Below are positions 49,091-58,300 of a DNA stretch of 64,000 nt, one piece after another. The notes under the pieces are model-generated. The model was not told the origin of the DNA. It did no database searches and saw only the letters and a list, made by a program, of their open reading frames with translations. This stretch comes from Kosmotoga olearia TBF 19.5.1 (lineage in GTDB: Bacteria; Thermotogota; Thermotogae; Petrotogales; Kosmotogaceae): positions 1,736,001-1,800,000 of the forward strand of contig NC_012785.1 in the NCBI RefSeq assembly GCF_000023325.1, read 5' to 3'. Position 1 is the stretch's first letter; each line of letters opens with the position of its first letter. Position numbers and translations under genes: made by a program.

Positions 49091-51308
49091 TTATCGGGAA
49101 CTCCTTTTTGCATTTTTCACAGTAAAGTACTTTTTTACTTCTTCTTTTAAACTTGAAGAAGAGTGGGTCTCCACAAACTTCGCACTTCTTGCCAGCGGGT
49201 TCGCGCCAAAACATCTTTCCGCAATCTACACATTTAAAGTAGGTTTTTCCCTTTTTGCTTCGCATTTTTTTGACAGAACCGCCGCATTCTGGGCATTTTG
49301 CATCTACGTATATGTCTCGTGTGTAGGTACATTTAGGATATGCAGAACATGCTATGAATGAGCCATATCTTCCTTTTCTTATGACAAGTTTGGAGCCGCA
49401 TTCAGGACAGGTTTCATCTAATTCGTTCTTTTTGTTGTTGGTTTCTATAATGTCGTGAAGGATTACCTTGCCTTCTATGATGGGGGCGAATACAGTCATG
49501 TCAAGAGATTGATTTTTGCCGCATTCGGAACATTTCAAATAGCCGCCGTATCTTCCAAATACGACCTTGAATTCGCCACCGCAATCGCATTTTCTGTCGG
49601 TCGGGTATTCTATTTTCAACTTTCCGTTCTTTATATCCTGTTCTAGCTTGTTCAGATCCTGCGCGAAGTTTTCGTAAAACCTTAAAACAACTTCCTTCCA
49701 TTGGCGTTTGGCGTTTTCAATCTCATCCAGTTCTTCTTCCATGTTAGCCGTGAATTTTTCATTTATAATATCCGGGAAGCTTTTTCCGAGAAAGTCGGCA
49801 ACTATGTTCCCTAAAAGCGTTGGCCTGAGCTCTCTGCCGGATTTTACCACGTACTTTCTTTCGAGCAATGTAGAGATTATTGTAGCGTAGGTTGAGGGAC
49901 GACCTATGCCCTTTTTCTCTAATTCCCTTACGAGTGAGGCTTCTGTGTACCTTGCCGGGGGTTTCGTCTGGTCTTCTTCCCATAGAAAGGTGTCTGGTTT
50001 TATTGTTTTCCCTTCTGGAACGATAGCGGTTTCGTGGTTACCGTTTGTTTTCTTAAGAATACGTTCAAACCCGTCAAATACACAGTTTCTGGTGGTGTAT
50101 TTGAAGACGTATTTCCCATTTTCATCGGCTATTTTTATCGTAGTTACATCATATTCCGCCGCTGCCATCTGCGAAGCGAAGAAACGTTTCCATACGAGTG
50201 CGTAGAGGCGAAGGTGATCACCGGAGAGAAGTTTTTTCGCCTTAACCTCTTCCGGTGTGCGTTCAGGATATGTAGGCCTTATAGCTTCGTGGGCATCCTG
50301 GACATTTTTCTTTCTGGATTTCTTCGTTTTTGCAGTTCCGAGGTATTTCTCTCCGAATTTTTCCAGAATGAACACTTTCGCTTTTTCTTTTGCTTCCTCC
50401 GATATTCTGGTTGAATCTGTTCTCATGTAGGTGATGAAGGCTATATGACCTTCCGGGGTATCGATGCCTTCGTAGAGTTGTTGTGCTACTTTCATGGTCT
50501 TCGAAGCGCTCCAGCCGAGTTCGTTTATGGCAGTTTGCTGCATGGTCGAGGTTATGAATGGTTCAGGTGGTTTGATCTTTTTTCTTGTTGTTTCAATACT
50601 GGAAACTACAAAAACGGATTGTTTAAGTTCGTTTAGGATTTTATCGCGTTCTTCTTCCGTTCTGATGGATTTATTGCTGAATTTCTTTCCATTTATTTCG
50701 AGAAGCTGTATCTTTTGTTCACCGACGCGCATGAAGATTTTATAAAATTTATGGGGCTTGAATGCCGCGATCTTGCTTTCCAGGTCAGATATGAACTTCA
50801 AAGCCACCGTTTGAACCCTTCCGGCACTGAGTCCGCGAGAAACGGTTTTCCAGAGCAATGGGCTTAGCTTGTAACCAACTATCCTGTCCAGGATTCTTCT
50901 GGCAACCTGAGCGTTTACTTTGTTCATATCTATCGTTCTTGGATTTTTAACGGCTCGCTTTATCGCATTTTCGGTGATTTCGCTGAAAATGATTCTGTTT
51001 TTCTTTGTTTTGGGAAGGCCGAGTATTTGAGCCACGTGCCACGCTATTGCTTCACCTTCTCTATCCATATCTGAAGCAAGAAGAACCTCTTTTCCTTTTG
51101 CTTTTTCTTTCAGCTGTTTGACAACCTTTTCCTTTCCCTTAAGAATTCTGTATGTTGGGGTGAGGCTGTTGAGATCGACACCGAATTCAGATTCGGGAAG
51201 GTCTCGAATGTGTCCTTTTGATGAAGTTACCTCGTAATCCTTGCCAAGGTATCTTCCGATGGTCTTGGCTTTTGCGGGGGATTCAACTATAACGAGTTTT
51301 TTGGACAA
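49083..51308 (-). CDS. topA: DNA topoisomerase I
   Basis: Type IA topoisomerase that relaxes negative supercoils. N-terminal TOPRIM domain starts with KLVIVESPAKAKTIGRYLG and has DMDREGEAIAWH; the active-site Tyr is in FITYMRTDSTRIS near residue 290. The C-terminal 180 residues hold four cysteine clusters (CDCGG...CSEC, CPECG...C, CPECGG...CVDC, CEVCG...CEKC) forming zinc ribbons, in keeping with TopA of thermophiles. The 741-residue length fits. TTG start at 51308 after GAGGTGA. This is a plain TopA, not reverse gyrase. Confidence 0.97.
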   Translation of the reverse strand: MSKKLVIVESPAKAKTIGRYLGKDYEVTSSKGHIRDLPESEFGVDLNSLTPTYRILKGKEKVVKQLKEKAKGKEVLLASDMDREGEAIAWHVAQILGLPKTKKNRIIFSEITENAIKRAVKNPRTIDMNKVNAQVARRILDRIVGYKLSPLLWKTVSRGLSAGRVQTVALKFISDLESKIAAFKPHKFYKIFMRVGEQKIQLLEINGKKFSNKSIRTEEERDKILNELKQSVFVVSSIETTRKKIKPPEPFITSTMQQTAINELGWSASKTMKVAQQLYEGIDTPEGHIAFITYMRTDSTRISEEAKEKAKVFILEKFGEKYLGTAKTKKSRKKNVQDAHEAIRPTYPERTPEEVKAKKLLSGDHLRLYALVWKRFFASQMAAAEYDVTTIKIADENGKYVFKYTTRNCVFDGFERILKKTNGNHETAIVPEGKTIKPDTFLWEEDQTKPPARYTEASLVRELEKKGIGRPSTYATIISTLLERKYVVKSGRELRPTLLGNIVADFLGKSFPDIINEKFTANMEEELDEIENAKRQWKEVVLRFYENFAQDLNKLEQDIKNGKLKIEYPTDRKCDCGGEFKVVFGRYGGYLKCSECGKNQSLDMTVFAPIIEGKVILHDIIETNNKKNELDETCPECGSKLVIRKGRYGSFIACSAYPKCTYTRDIYVDAKCPECGGSVKKMRSKKGKTYFKCVDCGKMFWREPAGKKCEVCGDPLFFKFKRRSKKVLYCEKCKKEFPINE

Positions 51309-51317
51309 GATATCACC

Positions 51318-52370
51318 TCATTGTGCTGAACTGTCACGGTTTTTCATGAAGATTCTGCGGTTTAAGAACCTGTCGTAATTACTCCAACCGTAACCAGAAG
51401 CGTTTGATTCTCGATTTTCTATTTCTCTGAACTGCGCGATTTTGGAATCCAGGTTGTCAGCCATATGGAGAACTATGGCTTCTGTGGTTTTTGGAACCAC
51501 GGGTGACCCCCACTCCATTTCGCCATGGTGCGACAGAATGAGGTGTTTCAATTCTATAAGAAGGTCTTCCGGGAAGTCGCGAATCCTACCGGCATAGTGC
51601 GTAATCATTTCCGAACCGATTGTTATATGGCCTATGAGCTCCCCTTCGTCGGTTTTATCTATTCCAGCCTGATTGAGCGAATATTCCCTGACCTTTCCGA
51701 TATCGTGAAGCATCGCGCCAGCTATGAGCAAATCTCGATCAAGGGATTCTGCATATTTGTTTGAGAGAAAATCGCAGATTTCTACAACATCCAGCGTATG
51801 CTCTAAAAGCCCGCCTTTGTACGCGTGATGGACGGTGACCGCTGCTGGAGAGGTGACGAAATGTTCAACGAATTCTCTGTCTTCCTCGAAAACGCATTTC
51901 AAAAGCTGCTTCAAAGGTTCGTTTTTGATAGAATTCAGGTACTTTTCCAGAGATTCATACATTGATGGAATACTTCGTTTGGTGGTTGCGAGAAATCTCG
52001 ACGAGTCGTACATACCATCTTTGAGCAGATCGAGACCATTCTGGCTGTCTAGGTTGAGCTGAAGTCGTTCCTCATAAACAACGATTCTCCCTCTAACCCT
52101 GACGAGCGAACCTATATCTATTTTTGCATCGTTTTCTTCTGCAGAATGCCAGTCTATTCCCCTTATCGTTCCGGTGCGATCAGAGAGAGTCATGAGAAGA
52201 AATTTCTTTCCATCGCGGGTTTGCTGTAAACGTTTGGAAATAACTTTCAGATCCAGTGTTACATTCATTCCCGGTTTGAGGTCGGAAACGAAAGGCATGG
52301 GGGTATCGGATCTTTGTGTCTCGTTTATTTTCTTTACCACTTCTTCTCCAAGGATATCCTTAAGTTTCAT
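51318..52370 (-). CDS. yhaM: 3'-to-5' exoribonuclease YhaM-like (OB-fold + HD domain)
   Basis: A 350-residue protein with an N-terminal OB fold (about 30-115: VTLDLKVISKRLQQTRDGKKF, GTIRGIDW) and an HD phosphohydrolase domain (about 180-310) with HHAYKGGLLEHTLDV and AMLHDIGK as metal ligands. B. subtilis YhaM removes 3' nucleotides from RNA and DNA. ATG 52370 after AAGGAG, four bases after alr. The protein is in the middle of the alr-topA-ddl-hslVU-dprA run, where a nucleic-acid role fits with topA. Confidence 0.9.
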   Translation of the reverse strand: MKLKDILGEEVVKKINETQRSDTPMPFVSDLKPGMNVTLDLKVISKRLQQTRDGKKFLLMTLSDRTGTIRGIDWHSAEENDAKIDIGSLVRVRGRIVVYEERLQLNLDSQNGLDLLKDGMYDSSRFLATTKRSIPSMYESLEKYLNSIKNEPLKQLLKCVFEEDREFVEHFVTSPAAVTVHHAYKGGLLEHTLDVVEICDFLSNKYAESLDRDLLIAGAMLHDIGKVREYSLNQAGIDKTDEGELIGHITIGSEMITHYAGRIRDFPEDLLIELKHLILSHHGEMEWGSPVVPKTTEAIVLHMADNLDSKIAQFREIENRESNASGYGWSNYDRFLNRRIFMKNRDSSAQ

Positions 52371-52374
52371 TTCA

Positions 52375-53493
52375 TTACTCCTTTCCAGTATATAACCTTG
52401 GCACGCGGGCGGTTATTGTACAGGTTATTTCGTAGTTTATTGTGTTCAGTAAATCGGCTATTTCTTCTACCGTTATTCTTTCTTCGCCTTGTGAGCCAAT
52501 CAGTACAACTTCATCGCCTATTTTTGGTTTTTTGTGCAGGTGCGTAACGTCTACCACGAATTGATCCATACAGACTCTACCAAGGATTTTACAACGTTTT
52601 CCGCCGATTAGCACTTCGCCACGGTTGGATAATCCCCTGCTGTAACCATCCCCATAACCCACGGGTACGGTGGAAACCACCATTTTCCTGTCCGCGATAA
52701 AGGTTCTCCCGTAACTCACGCTGTCACCTGGCTTTAAAGTTTTGACGTAAGATACAGCGCTTTTCCATGTTAAAACGGGCTTAAGTTCCGGAATGACGAA
52801 ATCTCCGGAAGGTTGCAAACCGTAACTGGCTATGCCAAGTCTTATATAATTATATTCCTCACGGTTAAACCGCAATGAACCCGCGCTGTTACATAGATGT
52901 TTTACAGGAATTTTTATCCCTTTGCTTTCAAGGGTTTTCACCGCGGATTCAAAGGCTTTTCTCTGCTCTATAGAAAACTGTTCTATTGCTTCATCAGCGA
53001 CGGCAAAATGTGAATAGATTCCTTCTATGCTAAACCCATTTTCCAGAAGGTATTCTATCAGCGATGTGCATTCGTTAGCAGAGGGACCGATACGCTTCAT
53101 TCCGGTATCCACATTTACATGGACCTTCAGTTTTCTGATCTGGTTACCAAGGACACTTTTAATTCCTTTCATCTGTTCTATCGAGTAGGCTGTGATTGTA
53201 AGGTTATTTTCAAGTGCTAGAGAGGAGTATTCTGGATCAAAATAGTTAAATACCAGTATGGGAACGTTTATTCCATGGTTTCGCAGTTCGATTCCTTCTT
53301 CTAAGAAAGCCACAGCCAGCATGTCAATACCGGATTCAACAGCAGCTTTTGAAATTCCAACAGCTCCATGGCCATAGGCGTTGGATTTTACCACGGCCAT
53401 AACTTTTGTGGGTGAAACTTTTCGCTGGAAAAACTCTAAGTTTTGTTTGTAAGCTTTCAGATCTATTTCCAGATAGGTTCTCCTGCTCAACAT
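52375..53493 (-). CDS. alr: Alanine racemase
   Basis: PLP-dependent enzyme that makes D-alanine for the cell wall. Visible parts: RRTYLEIDLKAYKQNL at the N-terminus, the PLP lysine in VMAVVKSNAYGHGA (near residue 37), and the second catalytic Tyr in GDSVSYGRTF (near residue 265), followed by MDQFVVDVT. About 372 residues, as expected. Start: ATG 53493, five bases after AAGGG; a GTG at 53499 overlaps the site. First gene of a seven-gene minus-strand run, and it starts 37 bases after the rpmB stop, behind the rpmB terminator. Confidence 0.95.
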   Translation of the reverse strand: MLSRRTYLEIDLKAYKQNLEFFQRKVSPTKVMAVVKSNAYGHGAVGISKAAVESGIDMLAVAFLEEGIELRNHGINVPILVFNYFDPEYSSLALENNLTITAYSIEQMKGIKSVLGNQIRKLKVHVNVDTGMKRIGPSANECTSLIEYLLENGFSIEGIYSHFAVADEAIEQFSIEQRKAFESAVKTLESKGIKIPVKHLCNSAGSLRFNREEYNYIRLGIASYGLQPSGDFVIPELKPVLTWKSAVSYVKTLKPGDSVSYGRTFIADRKMVVSTVPVGYGDGYSRGLSNRGEVLIGGKRCKILGRVCMDQFVVDVTHLHKKPKIGDEVVLIGSQGEERITVEEIADLLNTINYEITCTITARVPRLYTGKE

Positions 53494-53509
53494 ATACACC
53501 CTTGAAAAT

Positions 53510-53532
53510 AAAAGCGCGCTTTGCGCGCTTTT
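53510..53532 (-). terminator. Terminator of rpmB
   Basis: AAAAGCGCGC/GCGCGCTTTT with a three-base loop, followed by TTTTATTTT on the minus strand. The stem begins at the rpmB stop codon. No separate alr promoter is visible, so read-through may feed alr. Confidence 0.85.
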
Positions 53533-53722
53533 ATACTGCTCTCTGGACTTTTCCGGCTTTAAGACATTTGGTACAGACTCTCATCTTTTTGACTTCGCCA
53601 TCAACTATGACTTTGACCTTCTGGACATTTGGTTTCCACCAGCGTTTGTTTTTCTTATTGGAATGGCTGACAGTATTACCTGTAGTCGGCCTTTTCCCGC
53701 AGATCTCGCAGACCTTTGACAT
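53531..53722 (-). CDS. rpmB: 50S ribosomal protein L28
   Basis: A 63-residue ribosomal protein with KVCEICGKRPTTGNTVSHS at the N-terminus and KRWWKPNVQKVKV. Both CxxC pairs (CEIC and CTKC) are present, so it is the zinc-binding C+ form, unlike the zinc-free C- paralogues made under zinc limitation in some bacteria. AAGGAGG before ATG 53722. Single gene with own strong promoter and terminator. Confidence 0.96.
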   Translation of the reverse strand: MSKVCEICGKRPTTGNTVSHSNKKNKRWWKPNVQKVKVIVDGEVKKMRVCTKCLKAGKVQRAV

Positions 53723-53756
53723 TGTGATTGCCTCCTTCCAAAATGCATTCTTTTAC

Positions 53757-53785
53757 ATTATAGTTGAGATGTAGTTGTTTTTCAA
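53757..53785 (-). promoter_or_regulatory. Promoter of rpmB
   Basis: On the minus strand TTGAAA (53785-53780), a 17-base spacer and a perfect TATAAT (53762-53757). Confidence 0.75.
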
Positions 53786-53847
53786 CGGTTATTTTACTAC
53801 ATGGCGAAATTATAGTAGGAATCAAAACTTTAAGGAGTGATGAAAAT

Positions 53848-54504
53848 ATGGGTATCAACACGTTGTGTTACCTCTTTGATCTTGATGGAACCCTGACTAC
53901 CCTGGATGACGATACTTTTATTAAGATCTATTTTAAGCTACTTTCGGAATATTCCCGGGACAGGGTAGACCCAAAAAGATTGTTGGCAACCATATTAACA
54001 GCCGTTAAAAATCTTGAGGTAGAGGTTGAGACGCGGGAAAACAATTACCAGCGTTTTATGAGGTTTTTCTCTAAGAAGATGGGAGACAAGAGCCAGCAAT
54101 GGTATGAGAGCTTTTTCAACAAATTCTATGAAACGGATTTTGACGGGCTTGAGACTTTTATAAAACCGCGGGAAAATGCAGTGAAAGCTTTGCTGGAGTT
54201 AAAAAAACAGGGGCACAGAATTGTTCTGGCAACCAATCCGGTCTTCCCATACATAGCTATCGAAAAAAGGATTCGATGGGTGGGTCTCACTCCAGAAATA
54301 TTCGACCATATTACCACGATGGAGAACAGCCATTTTGTTAAACCATTGCCGGATTATTATCTAGAAATCATGGAAACTGTCGGCGTTTCGCCGAAGGAAT
54401 GCATTATGATCGGGAACGATGAGATAATGGATGGCGCCTGCAGAAATGTTGGTATTGCATATATCAATGTTATGGAGCTGGAAGTGTTGTTGAAGGATCT
54501 TTAG
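53848..54504 (+). CDS. HAD-superfamily hydrolase
   Basis: A 218-residue haloacid-dehalogenase fold phosphatase. Motif I is FDLDGTLTTL with the nucleophile Asp (about residue 11), motif II is VLATNP (Thr), motif III the Lys in HFVKPLPDYY, and motif IV GNDEIMDG. The all-alpha cap between residues 20 and 90 marks the C1 subfamily of small-molecule phosphatases; the substrate is unknown. Start: ATG 53848 with AAGGAG ten bases upstream, a rather long spacing; the frame extends to 53764 without a site. The gene stands alone, divergent from rpmB. Confidence 0.85.
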   Translation: MGINTLCYLFDLDGTLTTLDDDTFIKIYFKLLSEYSRDRVDPKRLLATILTAVKNLEVEVETRENNYQRFMRFFSKKMGDKSQQWYESFFNKFYETDFDGLETFIKPRENAVKALLELKKQGHRIVLATNPVFPYIAIEKRIRWVGLTPEIFDHITTMENSHFVKPLPDYYLEIMETVGVSPKECIMIGNDEIMDGACRNVGIAYINVMELEVLLKDL

Positions 54505-54565
54505 ATTCTTGCTGGAAAGATACTGGTGAAACGAAAAATTTTTTACTTCTCCCTGGTTCTGAATG

Positions 54566-54575
54566 GTATACTTTT
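54566..54575 (+). promoter_or_regulatory. -10 box before the secreted SNase-like gene
   Basis: Extended -10 TGG-TATACT; -35 unclear. It would give a very short leader. Confidence 0.3.
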
Positions 54576-54589
54576 TGGGGAGTGATTAT

Positions 54590-55558
54590 ATGACGCGTTT
54601 CTTTCTTGTCCTGTTACTTTTGATGTCGAGTTTGGTTTATGCGAAAGGTGCGTCAAACACACTGGAGATCGGTACTTACACTTTTTACTACCTTTCTCCT
54701 GATAGTATCCCTAACAATCTTTTAAAAGCCCTCATAGTAGGACAAACTACAGATAGAAAGCTTAAAATCTTATATGAAGGGCGTGAATTGAAGTTGACCT
54801 TGCCAGGAATAACCTTTCCGGAAGAGGAAAGTGAGACCATTTGGAGCATGAGGAAGCTTCTGACTGACAGGCTTTTGCTTGGCGAAGAAGTATATTTGAC
54901 TTTTTCGGAAACCATGAGAGATGAGACGGGAAATTTGACTCCATTGCTGTGGGTTAAATTTGAGAATGACGTCTTCTTACTTCAATCTTTGCTTCTATCC
55001 AATGGGCTGGTTGAATTTGATGAGACTACCTGTCCTAAGGATTACAGGGATTTTTTAAAAGCCGCTGAGTTATTTGCAAAAAATAATGGACTTGGTATCT
55101 GGACTTCTGAGGATGGAAGTATAAAAAAAATTAAAGTACTTGGGTTCAGTGATATTGGAACCAAGACTGTGAAAGCTTCGTTAGGAGATCTAGTAATAGT
55201 TGAAATAAGAGAACTTTATGAAATGGGAAGAGGAATCATTGTTATTGAATCACGAGCGAATGAGGTGGAGTTATCTGGAGTGAGGTTAGCGATACTTTCT
55301 GATGTTGATGGATCTGAAGAGGATTCTTTTATCTTTGAAGAAAAGAGAGTTTTAGATAGTGGTGAAAAGATTGTTATAGCTGTTGCGCTGGATAGGTCAA
55401 TGGTTGAGGTGAAGAATTACGATTATGTATGGGAAACCACCATAGATAGTGAGAGAGGCAAGTTGAAGATTGCTTATCCCGATGGTAATTACGATATTTT
55501 CGAATACAAATACGATAGAAAACTGGATGGTTATGAGGTAACACCGATAGTGGAATAG
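54590..55558 (+). CDS. Secreted protein with SNase-like and lamin-tail-like domains
   Basis: A 322-residue exported protein. The signal peptide MTRFFLVLLLLMSSLVYA ends at VYA-KG. Residues about 55-180 follow the pattern of thermonuclease folds (LKLTLPGITFPEE, TDRLLLGEEVYLTFSE, LSNGLVEFD, AAELFAKNNGLGIW), ending in the hallmark GLW-like GLGIW. The classic Arg-Asp-Glu active site is not clear, so activity is doubtful. Residues about 200-315 resemble a lamin-tail beta sandwich (ANEVELSGVRLAIL, LDSGEKIVIAV). Start: ATG 54590 after GGGGAG. It precedes the pullulanase by 129 bases. Both domain calls are moderate. Confidence 0.6.
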   Translation: MTRFFLVLLLLMSSLVYAKGASNTLEIGTYTFYYLSPDSIPNNLLKALIVGQTTDRKLKILYEGRELKLTLPGITFPEEESETIWSMRKLLTDRLLLGEEVYLTFSETMRDETGNLTPLLWVKFENDVFLLQSLLLSNGLVEFDETTCPKDYRDFLKAAELFAKNNGLGIWTSEDGSIKKIKVLGFSDIGTKTVKASLGDLVIVEIRELYEMGRGIIVIESRANEVELSGVRLAILSDVDGSEEDSFIFEEKRVLDSGEKIVIAVALDRSMVEVKNYDYVWETTIDSERGKLKIAYPDGNYDIFEYKYDRKLDGYEVTPIVE

Positions 55559-55636
55559 TTATAAATTGAGTTCAACCATTTTATCTCAGTTTATTTGTGG
55601 CAGTACATAACAAGAGTATGAAGAAGGGAGGTACGG

Positions 55637-55690
55637 GTGTTCTTTCTTCCCCGGTTAAACGGGAAGCGTTTGGATGCCGAAAGCCTATGA
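55637..55690 (+). CDS. Possible 17-residue leader peptide of pullulanase
   Basis: GGGAGG (55627-55632) is followed five bases later by a GTG that opens 17 codons (VFFLPRLNGKRLDAESL) and stops at TGA 55688-55690, overlapping the pullulanase ATG as ATGA. It is the only start served by this strong site. It could provide translational coupling to pullulanase. Confidence 0.35.
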   Translation: MFFLPRLNGKRLDAESL

Positions 55691-58269
55691 AGTTTCTGAG
55701 AGTATTTTTTCTGGTGTTAATATTCATGGTGTTTGTGGAGACGGTTTTTGGGTTTGAAGCGTTGGCAACCGGTAAATCCGCGAAGGATTTTGGGGGTAAT
55801 ACGGTTTTGATCGTTCATTATCATCGTTACGATGGAAACTATAATGGTTGGAATCTTTGGGTATGGCCTCATAAACCGCAAAGTCTTGAGGGGAAGAGCT
55901 ATAAGTTCACAGGTAAAGATGATTTTGGAGTACTGTCTATTGTTGTTTTCCAGGACAGATACACGCAATTAGGTTTCATCGTAAGGTTGAGGGAATGGGA
56001 AGCAAAGGATATTAACGCCGACCGATTTGTCGATATTCCGGAATCAGGTGTTGCCGAAATATGGGTTTTGGAAGGAGAAATGGAGTATTACACAGATCCT
56101 TCTAACGTTGATCTTAGTCCGAGGGTGAAGGCGGCATTTTTGGATAGTTTTCAGGAAATTTATGCCTACCTCTCAACTCCTTTTAACACCAACAAATGGA
56201 AAGGAAAACTTTTGATCAGTATTGATGGAAAAAGCGTGGCGGTTAAAGATGTAACAAAAGCAGATCCAACGGACATTTCTACTACAAAATATATAAAGAT
56301 AATCCTTGAATCGCCCTTAAAACCAAAGGATGTTTCAAAAGATATAAAGTTGAATATAAGAGGTTACATTGAAAAAACTGTTATTGTACGGAAAGTCCTT
56401 GACGATGATGAATTTTATTACAGTGGGGATGACCTTGGAGCAAACTATTCACCTCAGCGTACCGTTTTCAAAATCTGGTCACCGGTTTCTTCGAAAGTGG
56501 AACTACTCCTTTACGATGATTTCAATTCGGAAAAACCGTCAAAGGTTGTGGAAATGCAAAGAGCCTCTGAAGGGGTATGGACAGCTACTGTTGAGGGAGA
56601 TCTTCACCTTACAGCATATAAATATCGCTTCTATTCCTACGGTAAGATCAGGGAAACCGTGGACATTCATTCCAGGGCGGTTACCAGAAACAGTGAAAAG
56701 TCTGTAATTGTTGATCTATCCAAGACGAATTTTTTCGGTTGGGAGAAGGAGGTAAAACCAATCCTGCTCGCTCCGGAGGATTCTATAATTTATGAAATTC
56801 ACATCGCCGATATCACCGCTGATCAATCAACGAATATCGTTCACAAGGGGAAATATCTCGGACTTACCGAAAAAGGCGCAACGGGCCCCGAAGGAGTAAA
56901 AGTGGGGCTTGACCATCTTGTGGAATTGGGAATTACCCATGTCCATATAATGCCGATTCATGATATTTATTACATCAAAGAAGGCGAGCCGGATCAGTAT
57001 GGCTGGGGCTATGATCCCTATCTTTACTGGGTTCCCGAAGGGCATTACAGTACGAATCCTTCCGATCCTCTTTCAAGAATCGTTGAGGTAAAAAAGATGA
57101 TAAAGGCCCTTCATGAAAATAATATCAGGGTTATCCTTGATGTGGTTTATAACCATACTGCTCAAACCGGCCCGGGCTCTCCTTTCGACCAGACGGTTCC
57201 TTATTACTTCTATCGAACAGATAAAGCCGGGAATTATACGAATGGCTCAGGTGTTGGAAACGAAATTGCCACCGAACGACCGATGATGAGAAAGTACATT
57301 GTTGATTCACTGCTTTACTGGGTTAGGGAGTATCATGTTGATGGTTTCAGGTTTGATCTTCTTGGCCTGTTTGACAGGAGAACAGTTTTAGAGATAGAAA
57401 AGGCTCTCCATAAGGTGGATCCAACGATACTTCTGTATGGTGAACCCTGGGGAGGCTTTGGTGCGAAGGTTACCTTTACCAAAGGCGATCAAAGAGGGAC
57501 CAATGTTGCCCTTTTTAACGATGGTTTCAGAGATGCCATCCGGGGTAGCGTTTTCAATAAGACGGCGAAAGGCTTCGCGTTTGGTTCAAGAGGGAAGGAA
57601 ACAAGAATTAAACGCGGTGTTGTGGGCAGTATAAAATACGACAGCAAAATCGTTGATTTTGCCGCGGATCCTGAAGAAACGATAAACTACGTTTCTTCCC
57701 ACGACAATCAAACCCTCTGGGATAAGAACCTGAGCGCTATGTCGAGTGCTTCCGAAGAGTTTCTTAAGTCAGCCCAGAAATTATCGAATGCGATCATTTT
57801 GCTTTCTCAGGGAATCCCATTCCTTCACGGCGGTAGCGACTTCTGCCGGACCAAGTATGGTAACGAAAACAGTTATAATGCCGGAATTGAGATCAACAAA
57901 TTCGATTGGGCGAGAAAAGTCAAATTTCTGGATGTTTTCGAATATTACAAAGGGCTTATAGAGCTCAGGAAAAAGCACATCGCCTTCAGGATGAGGACGG
58001 CAGAGGATATACGCTCGAACCTTACCTTTATAAACACGCCGCAAAAGCGCATGGTAGCGTTTATTATAGACGGCAGAAAGCTTGGAGACACCTGGAACAA
58101 AATTCTTGTGGTTTTCAACGCCAACACTTCCCCCGTTTATTTCAGGTTGCCGGATGGGGAATGGGAAATGGTTGTTGATGGGAAGATTGCCGGGATAGCC
58201 ACAATAAAAACCGTTAAGGGTATCGTAAGGCTTGATGGAACAAGTGCGTATGTGTTTCATAGTAAATAA
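55687..58269 (+). CDS. pulA: Secreted type I pullulanase
   Basis: Cleaves alpha-1,6 links in pullulan and branched starch outside the cell. From ATG 55687 the protein has 860 residues: signal peptide (MKFLRVFFLVLIFMVFVETV), CBM41 starch-binding domain (GNTVLIVHYHRYDGNYNGWN, about 35-130), a CBM48/N-domain, and a GH13 catalytic barrel with the type I signature YGWGYDP, DVVYNHT, GFRFDLLG (nucleophile Asp), LYGEPWGG (acid Glu) and VSSHDN. The catalytic residues are all present. No ribosome site precedes ATG 55687; an upstream mini-ORF overlaps it. An open frame reaches back to 55597. The lack of a lipobox means it is probably released or anchored otherwise. Confidence 0.93.
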   Translation: MKFLRVFFLVLIFMVFVETVFGFEALATGKSAKDFGGNTVLIVHYHRYDGNYNGWNLWVWPHKPQSLEGKSYKFTGKDDFGVLSIVVFQDRYTQLGFIVRLREWEAKDINADRFVDIPESGVAEIWVLEGEMEYYTDPSNVDLSPRVKAAFLDSFQEIYAYLSTPFNTNKWKGKLLISIDGKSVAVKDVTKADPTDISTTKYIKIILESPLKPKDVSKDIKLNIRGYIEKTVIVRKVLDDDEFYYSGDDLGANYSPQRTVFKIWSPVSSKVELLLYDDFNSEKPSKVVEMQRASEGVWTATVEGDLHLTAYKYRFYSYGKIRETVDIHSRAVTRNSEKSVIVDLSKTNFFGWEKEVKPILLAPEDSIIYEIHIADITADQSTNIVHKGKYLGLTEKGATGPEGVKVGLDHLVELGITHVHIMPIHDIYYIKEGEPDQYGWGYDPYLYWVPEGHYSTNPSDPLSRIVEVKKMIKALHENNIRVILDVVYNHTAQTGPGSPFDQTVPYYFYRTDKAGNYTNGSGVGNEIATERPMMRKYIVDSLLYWVREYHVDGFRFDLLGLFDRRTVLEIEKALHKVDPTILLYGEPWGGFGAKVTFTKGDQRGTNVALFNDGFRDAIRGSVFNKTAKGFAFGSRGKETRIKRGVVGSIKYDSKIVDFAADPEETINYVSSHDNQTLWDKNLSAMSSASEEFLKSAQKLSNAIILLSQGIPFLHGGSDFCRTKYGNENSYNAGIEINKFDWARKVKFLDVFEYYKGLIELRKKHIAFRMRTAEDIRSNLTFINTPQKRMVAFIIDGRKLGDTWNKILVVFNANTSPVYFRLPDGEWEMVVDGKIAGIATIKTVKGIVRLDGTSAYVFHSK

Positions 58270-58300
58270 CATAAAATGATGGGCATTTTGGAGGTGCACC

